From: Paenibacillus caui
Lineage (GTDB): Bacteria; Bacillota; Bacilli; Paenibacillales; Paenibacillaceae
DNA: 64,000 nucleotides
NCBI RefSeq assembly: GCF_019904135.1
Contig: NZ_JAIOGQ010000007.1
Coordinates: 62,001 to 126,000 of the forward strand
Reading direction: 5' to 3'
In this document: positions 1-8,100 of the stretch, piece by piece
How the letters are laid out: every line of letters begins with the position of its first letter
How positions within the stretch are numbered: the stretch's first letter is position 1
The notes under the pieces: generated by a model
Databases searched by the model: none
What the model was told of the DNA's origin: nothing
What the model saw: only the letters and a program-made list of their open reading frames with translations
Translations under genes and position numbers: made by a program

Positions 1-158
1 TAATAGAGCCTGCCGAGAAGCAGCAAGCCCGGAATGAGAATATAAAGGGCGATTGTCAGATCTACTACGCTGCGGATTGCCTTGTACTGCTGGCGCCAGT
101 AATCCCGCCGGCGCTTTCTGTACAAAGCACCGGGACTGCTTAAGATATTTTTCCCCAT
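1..158 (-). CDS. ABC-2 type permease, EcsB-like, N-terminal part (runs off window)
   Basis: An open frame starts at an ATG at 158 on the minus strand and continues to the window edge, giving 52 residues. The visible part is a basic, Trp/Tyr-rich cytoplasmic start followed by the first hydrophobic segment (about residues 35-50), as expected for a membrane permease. It lies 30 bp downstream of an EcsA-like ATPase in the same direction, and an AGGGGAGG ribosome binding site lies 11 nt upstream. The pair therefore looks like an Ecs-type exporter (ATPase plus permease). In Bacillus, EcsAB affects protein secretion and processing. The permease assignment rests on context and the first membrane helix only. 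Confidence 0.6.
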   Translation of the reverse strand, partial: MGKNILSSPGALYRKRRRDYWRQQYKAIRSVVDLTIALYILIPGLLLLGRLY

Positions 159-188
159 TGTTACCAAAGCCTCCCCTATTTCAATCTT

Positions 189-896
189 TCAAGTCAATGC
201 GTCAAAGCAGTCGAACAGAGAGGCGTCCGGAAGGCCGGATTGCCGCCGGATTTCCTCCAGCGTTCCGCTTGCGGCCATTTTGCCGCGGTCAATCAGAACA
301 AAATCATCGCAAATCCGCTCCGCCGTATCCAAAACATGCGTCGACATCAAAACGCCCGCTCCGCGCTGCCGTTCCTCATTCAGCAAAGCCAGAAAATCCC
401 GGGTTGCCCTCGGATCCAGCCCGATGAACGGCTCATCGACAATATAAACATCGGGCCTGATCAGAAACCCGATCATCAGCATCATTTTCTGCTGCATGCC
501 CTTTGAAAATCCGGAGGGCAGCAGATGGCGTGCTTCCGTCATCCGGAATTTATCCAGCAGCCCTGCAGCGAGCTCCTCAAACGCCGGCTCTTCCAGGCCG
601 TTAACCGCAGCGGCCAGAGCAAGATGCTCCCACAAGGTGAGCGTGTCATAAAATACCGGCTGCTCGGGAACATAAGCGTAGGAGGCCGACTGGCCACCAA
701 AGGTTATATCCGCATCCGCAAAAGGCAGTACGCCGATAATCGTCTTAATGGACGTGCTCTTCCCCGCCCCGTTCGGCCCGATCAGACCGGTCAGCCCTCC
801 TGGTCTGATACTGAGCCGGATATCGCTGATTTGGGCTTTGTCCTGCCCGTAACCGGCTTGCCGGATATTCACATCTAGTACGGTGTTGTTATCCAT
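189..896 (-). CDS. ABC transporter ATP-binding protein, EcsA-like
   Basis: This 235-residue cytoplasmic ATPase would power the membrane permease encoded just downstream. It carries a Walker A motif GPNGAGKST (about residues 41-49), a signature region SKGMQQ (about 130), Walker B VYIVDEPF and an H-loop STH. Size and motif spacing fit single-domain ABC-2 exporter ATPases. The short C-terminal tail resembles EcsA of Bacillus. The ATG at 896 is preceded by a decayed MFS gene that ends 18 bp upstream, so its own promoter must lie within or upstream of that remnant. The substrate cannot be told from sequence; Ecs-like is a family inference. Confidence 0.85.
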   Translation of the reverse strand: MDNNTVLDVNIRQAGYGQDKAQISDIRLSIRPGGLTGLIGPNGAGKSTSIKTIIGVLPFADADITFGGQSASYAYVPEQPVFYDTLTLWEHLALAAAVNGLEEPAFEELAAGLLDKFRMTEARHLLPSGFSKGMQQKMMLMIGFLIRPDVYIVDEPFIGLDPRATRDFLALLNEERQRGAGVLMSTHVLDTAERICDDFVLIDRGKMAASGTLEEIRRQSGLPDASLFDCFDALT

Positions 897-914
897 AGTT
901 CTTTAGGCTCTGCA

Positions 915-1595
915 TCAATTCGCACTCTTTGCTGCGATTGTGCCCGCAGCCTTCTCTCCCTCCATAAAAACGTTAGCTTCTTGATCTCTCTTCATAATAG
1001 CAGCTTTGCACAAAAGCAGTACAATTCCAAAGGCGGCTACAAGGCTGCCCGATATTTGAAAAGCGGTGGCCGCTCAGAAACGGCCCGCTTCTCAGCATCG
1101 TGATGCGCAAGCTTACCCGGCATCCGGCCGGGAACACGAAACAGAAAAAGTGCGGACAGCAGAAATGTCAGGCCACTCCAGCAGGAAGCAGGCGTTGATG
1201 CCAAAAGCAGCCGTAAGCAGCCCTCCCAGGGCAGGTCCGGCAATTTTGCTCCCCTGCTCAATAATAGCGCTGTAGGATACAGCCTGATCGAGCTGTTCAC
1301 GCGGGACAATCTCTTTGATTTTACCATTTTTTGCGGGGCTGAACATCACGTCAAAACAACTTTTTGCGCACAATAAAAATTCTAACAATATCCGACAAAA
1401 TCATGATTTTCTTCAGTTCCACGCGGTCGGCCAGCATCCCGGCAAGCGGACCTCCGAGCAGCATCGGAATCAGCATGCACATTGTAGCCCCCGTGATTTG
1501 CCAAGGGGTTGCCTGCCATTTCAATCCGATCAGGGTCAGGCCCGAAGCGCGCTCCAGCCGTCCGCAGGATGATTTGCCGGAGCTTCCGCAGCCAT
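915..1595 (-). pseudogene. MFS transporter remnant (several frameshifts, internal deletion)
   Basis: Four segments in different minus-strand frames read as one drug-exporter-like MFS protein. An ATG at 1595 behind GGGAGG starts a short N-terminus. A frameshift near 1540 leads into LIGLKWQATPWQ and a conserved MFS loop (PLAGMLADRVELKK). A second shift near 1380 leads into a helix ending NACFLLEW. A third, near 1170, leads into another helix. The last helix and a charged tail ending at the TGA at 915-917 are in yet another frame. The total is far shorter than the usual ~400 residues, so the middle is deleted. No product is expected. Confidence 0.75.
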
Positions 1596-1724
1596 ATCTT
1601 TTGGTGCGCCTCCCGAATTAATAGACCAAATTGTGATAAATTATATTTTTCCCACCTGGACCCATGTTTTAAGATACAGATACACCAAACATATAACAGA
1701 CTTTCAAATATAAGAAAAGGCGGG

Positions 1725-2198
1725 ATGGATATGATGAAAACAGAAGAACGCGGCATCGAATTGTCGCTCCATCTGTACAGGGTTCTTGCGAAGTCTTTTA
1801 AAAGCGTCAACGAACACGCCGTAAGCGCAAGCAAAGTGCAAGGCTTCAATCCGACGGCATTCGCCGTACTGGAAGTCCTTTATTACAAAGGCCCCCAGCC
1901 TATTCAACAAATCGGCGCCAAGCTGCTGCTCCAAAGCGGCAATGTTACGTATGTGATAGACAAGCTGGAAGCGGGAGGACTGCTGCACCGCACCCCTTGC
2001 GCGCGTGACCGGCGCGTTATTTTTGCGGAGCTTACGCCTGAAGGCAAGGCATTGATGGATCAGCTCTATCCCGAATTCGAGGACCGGATTGATCATGCGC
2101 TGAGCGGTCTTGATTCGAATGAAAAAGAAATGATGATTTCCCTGCTGAAAAAGATGGGGATGGAAGCCGAAAAACTTCCACCCCTCCCGCGCAAATAA
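1725..2198 (+). CDS. MarR family transcriptional regulator
   Basis: This 157-residue protein is a winged helix-turn-helix dimer of the MarR class. Residues about 45-100 contain the recognition part (QIGAKLLLQSGNVTYVIDKLEAGGLL) followed by the wing signature DRRVIFAELTPEGKALMD, which is typical of MarR/MhqR-like repressors that sense phenolic or oxidative compounds. Start choice: ATG at 1725 or 1731, both behind AAAGGCGGG. The longer open frame upstream overlaps the antisense of an MFS remnant and has no ribosome site. The decayed MFS gene is divergent from it and may once have been its target. A strong terminator follows the stop. Confidence 0.85.
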   Translation: MDMMKTEERGIELSLHLYRVLAKSFKSVNEHAVSASKVQGFNPTAFAVLEVLYYKGPQPIQQIGAKLLLQSGNVTYVIDKLEAGGLLHRTPCARDRRVIFAELTPEGKALMDQLYPEFEDRIDHALSGLDSNEKEMMISLLKKMGMEAEKLPPLPRK

Positions 2199-2204
2199 CG
2201 CGCA

Positions 2205-2241
2205 AAAAATCCCCCGAGGCTTACTATGCCCGGGGGATTAT
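2205..2241 (+). terminator. Intrinsic terminator after marR
   Basis: AATCCCCCG and CGGGGGATT form a stem with a short loop just after the MarR stop. The flanking A-rich and T-rich bases suggest that it also ends the convergent minus-strand gene at 2269. Confidence 0.7.
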
Positions 2242-2268
2242 AAATTGGATATTCACCTTGCCGTCCTA

Positions 2269-2442
2269 TCAATGGCTGGGGTCCATATCCGTGCTTTTAT
2301 CGTGATTTTGGACATCCTTGTTCCGGCGGTCATTTTTGTCCTGCTGAAGCTGCTGGGCCTGATGGCTGTTGACCGGCACCGTATCCAGCGCTTCCACCAC
2401 ATTTTGCAGATTTTTGTCTGCTGCACCGTTATGCTTGGTCAT
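2269..2442 (-). CDS. Small hydrophilic protein, function unknown
   Basis: This is a 57-residue, Asn/Gln/Asp-rich soluble protein with no membrane segment or recognisable domain. The ATG at 2442 has a good AAAGGAG site about 10 nt upstream, and an upstream in-frame extension has none. It lies 26 bp downstream of another small unknown gene in the same direction, so the two are probably co-transcribed. The composition (many Q, N, K, D) resembles small acidic or spore-associated proteins of Bacilli, but I do not recognise a family. Confidence 0.55.
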   Translation of the reverse strand: MTKHNGAADKNLQNVVEALDTVPVNSHQAQQLQQDKNDRRNKDVQNHDKSTDMDPSH

Positions 2443-2468
2443 CGCACCTGTTCTCCTTTTACCTTTCT

Positions 2469-2822
2469 CTAAGAAGGATTCGTAATGGAATGCAGCACTT
2501 GTGCGCATTCATGAATATGGCGTGCGTAATCTTTGGCAAGCTCCTGAATGGCATCGCCCCGCTCATCAATGGAACGTCCGGCCTTCTCGGCATCGACCAG
2601 GGTTACTTCCAGCTCCCGGGTATCCTGATAGGAACATCTGAAATCGAAAGCGTACATTTGATGTCCCGCCACATTGATATGAACGAGAAGGCTCTGCGGA
2701 TCGGCAAGATCCGCCTGCACCACGGAAGAGTCTCCGGGCCCAAGCATTTCCGGAAGCTGCTGCTGCCAGGCCTCAACCAGCGTATCCTGGTCCACATTAA
2801 GCGATTTCTCCAATACATCCAC
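2469..2822 (-). CDS. Conserved hypothetical protein, 117 aa
   Basis: This soluble acidic protein starts at an ATG at 2822 directly behind GGAGG. The first third is a helix-rich segment with QQQLPEML; the centre resembles a compact beta sheet (HINVAGHQMYAFDFRCSY) and the C-terminus is helical. It has no signal peptide and no catalytic motif. The 26-bp gap to the small gene at 2442 suggests a two-gene unit ending at the terminator near 2240. I do not recognise a family. The strong ribosome site and codon pattern support a real gene. Confidence 0.6.
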   Translation of the reverse strand: MDVLEKSLNVDQDTLVEAWQQQLPEMLGPGDSSVVQADLADPQSLLVHINVAGHQMYAFDFRCSYQDTRELEVTLVDAEKAGRSIDERGDAIQELAKDYARHIHECAQVLHSITNPS

Positions 2823-2978
2823 CTCCCCTTTCCTTATATAAAGTGCCGAGGGAGGCGGATTTTTATGCGCAAATCATCGCTGCAGCAACCCAAACCCAAA
2901 TTATCAGGCAGTTTCGAAAATGCTTTAGCCATTTGCCGTGCTTGCACCAGTGCCTATTGCTTCATTGCCCTGTTTCCT

Positions 2979-4715
2979 TTATTTTCGCTCCGGCTCCCCA
3001 AGCAAACCGTTCTGCATCGTAAAAATCACATCCGCTTCATGCCGGAACAATTCCGGTTCATGAGTAATGACAAGCAGCGCAGCGCCCTCAACGGAAGCCT
3101 GGCGGCACAGGTTGACAAGCAGGGAGGCAGCGGCATAATCGGTTCCGGCCGTAGGTTCGTCCAGAATGTACAGAAGCTTCGGCGTCATGAACTGCGCCGC
3201 GGCTCCAAGCAGGCGCTTCTCGCCGCCGCTCAGCAGGTACGGCGAGCTGTGTTCTTTCCCCGAAAGACCCGCCGCTTCAAGCAGCCGCTTCGCCCGCTCA
3301 ATTTCGGCTTCGGGCAAACCGCCTCCCCGTCGCCGCCCTGTACAAGACAGTGGCCCGTACAGCATTTCGTCAAGCACGCTGCCGGTCACAAATTGATGCT
3401 CCGGCTCCTGAAAGACGTACCCGATCGACCCGGCGAGCTCGGCTGTTTTCATTCTGGCGATATCCCGCCCGCCCAGAAAAACAGTCCCCTTGGGCGGGCG
3501 CAGCAGCCCGAGCAGCAGCCGGGACAGCGTCGTCTTGCCCGAGCCGTTCTCGCCGCACAGCAGCGCCCATTCGCCGGGCGCGAGCTCCAGGCTTACGCCG
3601 CGCAGCGCGTGTCTGCCGCCGGGATAGGCGAAGCTGAGGCCGCGCAGCGCAAGTAGGGGCCCGCCGCCATGGGAGGCGGGGAGCGGCGGTGACGCTGGGG
3701 GCGCCGGGGCGGACGGCGGCGCGGCTGGCCGTGTCGTGGCCGGGGCTGGCGCGGTAGGGGCCAACGCGGCAGCCGGCAACCCGGCAGGCGACCCGGCCGG
3801 GGCTGGAACGGCTGGCGGCGATCCGCCAGGCAGCGGCGCGGACGGAGCGACCGGGGCCGGGCGCGACCCCGCAGGCGGCGCGGCCGGGGCGACCGCGGCG
3901 TGTGCCGACCCGCCAGGCGGCGCCTGTGGCGGCAGGAGCCGTGCGGCACGCGGCGGATCGCCCTGCGGCCGGGGCAGCACGCCGAGCTCGGCAAGGCGTG
4001 CCTGCTCGCTCCGCAGCAGCTCAGCCGGCGGACCGTCCAGCGCTGCGCCGCCGCCGTCCAGCACGATGAGCCGCTCGGCAGATTCGGCGAGCGTATCCAT
4101 GCGGGCCGACATCGTAATGACGGTTCGGCCCTCGCCATGCAGCCGCCGCAGCAGGCTGCACAGCCGCTCCTGCGCGGCCCTGTCCAGGCTTGCTGCCGCC
4201 TCATCCAGCACAAGAACCGGCGTGCTCATAGACAGGACGGCGGCGACCGCCGTACGCTGCCGCTGTCCGCCGGACAGCTGGTGCACCATGCTGCCCCGCT
4301 TTGCGGACAAGCCGACGTCCGTAAGGGCCGCCTGAACGCGCCGCCTGATCTCCACAGGCGGCACGCACATATTTTCGGGTCCGAAAGCGACCTCGTCCTC
4401 CACCCGGCCCTGAACCAGCTGCGCATCCGGATCCTGAAACACCGCGCTGATGACCTGCGCTGTTGTGGCGATTCCAGCTGTTGACGGGTCTATGTCTCCT
4501 ACCGTCAGCTCGCCCTCACGCCGTCCGCCCATAACCCGCGGCGCAAGACCGGCCAGCAGTGCGGCCAGGGTCGATTTGCCGCTGCCGCTTCGGCCGGCGA
4601 TATGCACCCATTCGCCTGCGGCAATTTGCAAAGACAAACCGCTCAGCACGGGAAGCTTGTCTCCTTCATGCGTATAAGCGACGTCTTTGAGCCGAACGGC
4701 GAGCGCCTTCGTCAT
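2979..4715 (-). CDS. ykoD: ECF transporter ATPase, two fused ABC domains (YkoD-like)
   Basis: This 578-residue protein holds two complete ABC ATPase domains. Domain 1 has Walker A GRSGSGKST (residues 41-49), signature LSGGQRQR (about 145) and Walker B VLVLDEAAASLD. Domain 2 has Walker A GENGSGKTT (about 385), signature LSGGEKRL and Walker B LYILDEPTAGTD. Between them lies a linker of about 100 residues made almost entirely of Ala, Pro and Gly. Fused EcfA pairs are typical of the YkoD group, which works with a YkoE substrate-binding subunit and a YkoC/EcfT coupling subunit. Its ATG overlaps the ykoE stop as TGATG, so translation is coupled. The very GC-rich linker also gives long false open frames on the other strand. 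Confidence 0.9.
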   Translation of the reverse strand: MTKALAVRLKDVAYTHEGDKLPVLSGLSLQIAAGEWVHIAGRSGSGKSTLAALLAGLAPRVMGGRREGELTVGDIDPSTAGIATTAQVISAVFQDPDAQLVQGRVEDEVAFGPENMCVPPVEIRRRVQAALTDVGLSAKRGSMVHQLSGGQRQRTAVAAVLSMSTPVLVLDEAAASLDRAAQERLCSLLRRLHGEGRTVITMSARMDTLAESAERLIVLDGGGAALDGPPAELLRSEQARLAELGVLPRPQGDPPRAARLLPPQAPPGGSAHAAVAPAAPPAGSRPAPVAPSAPLPGGSPPAVPAPAGSPAGLPAAALAPTAPAPATTRPAAPPSAPAPPASPPLPASHGGGPLLALRGLSFAYPGGRHALRGVSLELAPGEWALLCGENGSGKTTLSRLLLGLLRPPKGTVFLGGRDIARMKTAELAGSIGYVFQEPEHQFVTGSVLDEMLYGPLSCTGRRRGGGLPEAEIERAKRLLEAAGLSGKEHSSPYLLSGGEKRLLGAAAQFMTPKLLYILDEPTAGTDYAAASLLVNLCRQASVEGAALLVITHEPELFRHEADVIFTMQNGLLGEPERK

Positions 4716-5314
4716 CAGGCCTCTTCACGCCGGGCAGCGGCAAATGATCTAAGCAGACCGGAACGGATAAGAGCTTCTCCGATCCATTTGGTGAGCAGTC
4801 CACAGAGAACGGCTCCGCTCAGCATTCTGACCACAAGCGCAATAAGGAGAATATTCAGATCCCATTTCGTATATCCAAACATATGGGCAGCGAAATAGAA
4901 CCAAAGCGGAACCATCACCGCTCCTGCAAGCATCATGACGCCGGTATTCCATTTACGGTAGCGAAGCAGAGCAAATACGATTTCCACAATCACCATATAG
5001 CAGGCAGCTGCCGCAAAGGCGGAGGCCATGCCATACGCCGTTCCGATAAAGGACTGAGCGACCGCCCCGATGCCATAGGTGATGACGGCCGTTCCGGGTT
5101 TCCGTATGATATATACCGCCAGCAAACCGTAAACCATGTACAGTCCAGTAATCGTAGATGTCGCAATGGGTCCGCCCAGACTGTTCAGCATCTGGTTAAC
5201 GGAAGTTAAGTACAAGCTCATGGCCGCATTGGCAGCAGCAAGCATCGCCATAAGCACAATTTCCATTGTCGTAAAAAAAGATAATGCCGGTTTTGTTCCC
5301 TTCGAGCTGTTCAT
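4715..5314 (-). CDS. ykoE: ECF transporter substrate-binding subunit, YkoE family
   Basis: This 199-residue integral membrane protein has five to six hydrophobic segments. Family hallmarks are EIVLMAMLAAANA near the N-terminus, YIIRKPG in the middle and RMLSGAVLCGLLTKWIGEAL near the C-terminus, all of which match the YkoE family of thiamine-precursor (hydroxymethylpyrimidine) S components. The ATG at 5314 follows AGGAGG. The gene is directly upstream of the fused ATPase. Its promoter carries a BirA-type inverted repeat instead of the thiamine riboswitch seen on Bacillus ykoFEDC, so biotin or a biotin precursor should be considered as ligand. The family call is firm; the substrate is open. Confidence 0.85.
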   Translation of the reverse strand: MNSSKGTKPALSFFTTMEIVLMAMLAAANAAMSLYLTSVNQMLNSLGGPIATSTITGLYMVYGLLAVYIIRKPGTAVITYGIGAVAQSFIGTAYGMASAFAAAACYMVIVEIVFALLRYRKWNTGVMMLAGAVMVPLWFYFAAHMFGYTKWDLNILLIALVVRMLSGAVLCGLLTKWIGEALIRSGLLRSFAAARREEA

Positions 5315-5331
5315 ATTACTCCTCCTGAAAT

Positions 5332-5372
5332 CTAATTGTTAACCCAATATATGAATTTAGGTTAACAATTAG
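5332..5372 (-). promoter_or_regulatory. BirA-type operator in front of ykoE
   Basis: This is a perfect 13-bp inverted repeat, CTAATTGTTAACC and GGTTAACAATTAG, separated by 15 bp. The core TTGTTAACC-N15-GGTTAACAA matches the known Firmicute biotin repressor (BirA) site. It overlaps the -10 element and the start region of the ykoE promoter and ends next to the ribosome binding site, so bound BirA would block transcription. Confidence 0.85.
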
Positions 5373-5382
5373 TCCGCGTCAA
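5354..5382 (-). promoter_or_regulatory. SigA-type promoter of ykoE-ykoD
   Basis: On the minus strand TTGACG (5377-5382) and TAAATT (5354-5359) are separated by exactly 17 bp. The upstream arm of the BirA-type repeat lies in the spacer. Transcription would start within the repeat, a few bases before AGGAGG of ykoE. Confidence 0.65.
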
Positions 5383-5427
5383 GACTTATTTTATCTTCTC
5401 CTCGCGAAAGACGGATTCTCCCGCCCC

Positions 5428-6264
5428 TTATAGCGGCCATAGCAGGACGGCTGCAGCCAAAACGCAAAAGGCAGCGCCCATCCCCCACCGGGAGATCCGG
5501 ACTTCATGCAGAAAAGACCGGTGAGCGTAAGCGCCAAATCCTTTCACATCCATCGCACCCGCCGTTTGCTGCACGCGCCGGATCGAGGCCGTAAATACGC
5601 TTGCAGCAAGATTCCGCAGCAAAACCATTCGCTCCATAAGCCCTTGCGGAGGGCGTCCGCTGCGAATTCGCCTTGCTGCAGCAGCTACTCTGCCCTCCGA
5701 TTCAAGAAGGGGCAAAAAGGTTAACGCTACGGAAACGCCGAAAGCAAGACGGTATGGCACCCTGAACCAGCGGGTCAACATATAAACAAAATCCCGCGGA
5801 TTTGTTGTGGCGATATAGATATGCGAGGAAAGATACAGCGAGCCCAAACGCAAAACAACAACCAACGCGCTCGCCACGCCCCCCGAAGTCACTTGAAATG
5901 GCCCTATGGCTGCATAGACGCTGCCTTCCGGCGCAGCCAGCAGGGTGAGCACAAACAGCGGAATGCCAAAGCCTGCCACCAGAGCCATTCTTCTGGCCGC
6001 TTCACTTAAAGATATTCCGGCTCCGATAGCGGATATGAGCAGCACAAAAGCCAGCAGTCCGGCCTGGAGCTCCGGCCGGCTCCCATGTATCGCAAGCGCC
6101 GCTATCCCCAGCAGCCCAATGAGCTTGCTGAGCGGATCCGCCCGGTGCAGCATCGACCCTTTTGGCGGTTCATCCGCTGTCATCCCGCTATCTGCAGAGT
6201 GGCCGCAGCGGCCATGTTCGGACCCTGACGGATAACCCCCCCGCTTTTTCATTCCAAATTTCAT
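5428..6264 (-). CDS. ykoC: ECF transporter transmembrane coupling subunit (EcfT/CbiQ family, YkoC-like)
   Basis: This 278-residue membrane protein has about five transmembrane helices between residues 40 and 190 plus a C-terminal helix. It contains the two Ala-Arg coupling motifs of EcfT proteins, AARRIRSG (about residue 205) and a second one around GAMDVKGFGA (about 245), which couple the ATPases to the S component. The soluble first 35 residues are Gly/Ser-rich. The ATG at 6264 overlaps the stop of the preceding acetyltransferase gene (ATGA). It ends 113 bp before ykoE, and that gap holds the BirA-type promoter, so the T component may be expressed from a different, unregulated transcript. 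Confidence 0.88.
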   Translation of the reverse strand: MKFGMKKRGGYPSGSEHGRCGHSADSGMTADEPPKGSMLHRADPLSKLIGLLGIAALAIHGSRPELQAGLLAFVLLISAIGAGISLSEAARRMALVAGFGIPLFVLTLLAAPEGSVYAAIGPFQVTSGGVASALVVVLRLGSLYLSSHIYIATTNPRDFVYMLTRWFRVPYRLAFGVSVALTFLPLLESEGRVAAAARRIRSGRPPQGLMERMVLLRNLAASVFTASIRRVQQTAGAMDVKGFGAYAHRSFLHEVRISRWGMGAAFCVLAAAVLLWPL

Positions 6265-6854
6265 CCCTGCACTCTCCCTTTCGTTCCAAACTCTCTTTTG
6301 AGCAGCGAAAAAATGTACAAATCCACAAACCGCTCCCCGTCTCCGTCCTGCTGATACTCCCGCAGCAGGCCTTCATTGCTGAAGCCGAGTCCGGCCAGCA
6401 GCCGGATCGAGGCGCTATTTTGCGGGTAGATCAGCGCTTCAATCCGGTTCAGTCCCATCGTCTCATAGCCGAATTCAAACATAGCCTGCAGCGCTTCCCG
6501 CATATATCCCTTGCCCCAATATTCCTGTCCAAGCTCATAGCCGATTTCACCGCGATAGGCTCCCGAAAGCTGCCACGCATTAAATCCGCAGCTCCCGATC
6601 AGGCTGCCGTTCTCCTTGATTTCAATCCCCCAGCGAATCGTATCTTCCGTCTCGGAAAGCGCGTTGAGCAGATTGATCATTTCCCGCGTCTCGTCTTCAC
6701 TCGCAAAAGGCGGGACATTCATATACTTCGCGACCTCCGGGTCGCTCCAGAAACGGAACATCGGTGCTGCATCTTCTTGTTCCATCTTCCTGAGCATGAG
6801 CCGCGGGGTTTCAAGAACCGGTATATTCCCTCTGCAGAGGTATGTCGCCTTCAT
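6261..6854 (-). CDS. GNAT family N-acetyltransferase (RimJ/RimL type)
   Basis: This 197-residue acetyl-CoA-dependent acyltransferase contains LETPRLMLRKMEQED at the start, the central strand GEIGYELGQEYWGKGYMREAL with the acetyl-CoA-binding turn, and NSASIRLLAGLGF, all standard for RimJ/RimL-like GNATs that acetylate protein N-termini or small molecules. Start: ATG at 6854 behind AAAGGAG; 28 further residues upstream in frame lack a ribosome site. Its stop overlaps the start of ykoC, so both are co-transcribed. A functional tie to vitamin uptake is not evident. Confidence 0.85.
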   Translation of the reverse strand: MKATYLCRGNIPVLETPRLMLRKMEQEDAAPMFRFWSDPEVAKYMNVPPFASEDETREMINLLNALSETEDTIRWGIEIKENGSLIGSCGFNAWQLSGAYRGEIGYELGQEYWGKGYMREALQAMFEFGYETMGLNRIEALIYPQNSASIRLLAGLGFSNEGLLREYQQDGDGERFVDLYIFSLLKREFGTKGRVQG

Positions 6855-7018
6855 CCGATCGCTCCTTTCACCGCTCTTGCTATAGCAAATCATATCAGGC
6901 TTCCTCTCGTCAAAGGGAAAACCTGCTTGCGAGGGCAAATCTTTAAGTCGTCATTTCGCCGTCCTTTTGCTACAATGAATGAATATTCTTGCGTTTTGGC
7001 CGGGAAAGGAGGCTAGCC

Positions 7019-8032
7019 GTGAAACCGCTCGGGATCGGCATTTTGTCCGCATTTTTCTTTGCCTTTACATTTATTTTGAACCGGTATATGAATCTTGCAG
7101 GCGGCAACTGGGCCTGGACCGCTTCGCTCCGCTACGAAATGATGCTGCCTCTCTTGTTTCTGCTGGCTGTATGGCGCGGCGGGATCGGTCCGGTCATCCG
7201 GGAAATCAGGAGCAATCCATGGGGCTGGATGCTGTGGAGCTTTATCGGTTTCGTGCTGTTTTACGCCCCGATCTGCTTCGCCTCCATCTACGGACCCGGC
7301 TGGCTTACGGCCGCTACCTGGCAGATCACGATCGTTGCCGGATTGCTCATCTCTCCGCTTCTGGAACAACAATTCAGAAGGAGGCGCCTTTCCTCCGCTT
7401 ACCGTTCGTCGCTTCCCCTGCCCGCTTTGGGCACCTCCCTAATTATTTTAGCCGGAGTCGTCCTAGTGCAGGCGGGTCATGGCTCAAGCTTGTCCGGGAA
7501 GGAGCTGCTGCTGGGCGTTCTGCCTATTATTCTGGCCAGCGCCGCTTATCCCGCCGGCAACCGCAAGCTCATGCAGATCAGCGGCGGACGGCTGGATGCA
7601 ACCCAGCGCGTTCTGGCCATGACCCTGTGCAGCATGCCGTTTTGGCTGATCTTGTCCGGCTGCGCCTGGATGGCTTCAGGTCCCCCGAGCCAAGGGCAGC
7701 TGTTCAACTCGCTGCTGGTTGCCGTATTCTCGGGAGTAGCTGCCACCGTCCTTTTCTTTCAGGCGACCCAAATGGTCCGGAAAGATCCGCTGCGCCTTGC
7801 CGGAGTGGAGGCAACCCAGTCGTTTGAAGTTGTATTTACCCTGATCGCCGAAATTTTGCTGCTGTCCGCCCCGCTGCCGGGATTATGGGGATGGATCGGA
7901 CTTACCCTCGTTGTGGGAGGCATCATCATTCATGCGTTTGCAACCCAGCCAAAATCCGGGAAAAAGACCTCTCCTGCGAGCCCGGAAATGACGGCCGAAT
8001 CCCGCGCCGAAACCGTCAACCCGCCCTTATAA
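7019..8032 (+). CDS. EmrE/DMT-family multidrug efflux transporter
   Basis: This 337-residue membrane protein has about ten hydrophobic helices. It fits the Firmicute multidrug resistance efflux family related to the DMT superfamily: SAFFFAFTFILNRYMN in helix 1, a conserved WQITIVAG in the third or fourth helix, and AGVEATQSFEVVFTL late in the second repeat. The start is GTG at 7019, supported by AAAGGAGG at a good distance; an upstream ATG at 6989 has none. The hydrophilic Lys/Pro/Glu-rich tail after residue 310 is cytoplasmic. It is divergent from the GNAT gene. The substrate is unknown. Confidence 0.8.
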   Translation: MKPLGIGILSAFFFAFTFILNRYMNLAGGNWAWTASLRYEMMLPLLFLLAVWRGGIGPVIREIRSNPWGWMLWSFIGFVLFYAPICFASIYGPGWLTAATWQITIVAGLLISPLLEQQFRRRRLSSAYRSSLPLPALGTSLIILAGVVLVQAGHGSSLSGKELLLGVLPIILASAAYPAGNRKLMQISGGRLDATQRVLAMTLCSMPFWLILSGCAWMASGPPSQGQLFNSLLVAVFSGVAATVLFFQATQMVRKDPLRLAGVEATQSFEVVFTLIAEILLLSAPLPGLWGWIGLTLVVGGIIIHAFATQPKSGKKTSPASPEMTAESRAETVNPPL

Positions 8033-8068
8033 TAAAGGCAACCAAGCCTTCTTATATTTGACACTGAA

Positions 8069-8100
8069 CAAGCCGCCTGCTACCATGACGGCTTCTTTTG
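8069..8100 (+). terminator. Possible terminator after the EmrE-type gene
   Basis: AAGCCG and CGGCTT are separated by 13 bases and followed by CTTTTGT. The stem is short, so the call is weak. Confidence 0.35.

Noticed and set aside
3736..4484. Long plus-strand open frames opposite the fused EcfA gene
   Set aside because: They are antisense to the Ala/Pro linker and have only Gly/Ala/Arg-rich composition from GC-rich DNA; no ribosome site or domain.
5300..5430. Thiamine riboswitch before ykoE
   Set aside because: I looked for the conserved CTGAGA and ACCTGATCTGGATAATACCAGCG-like parts; neither is present.
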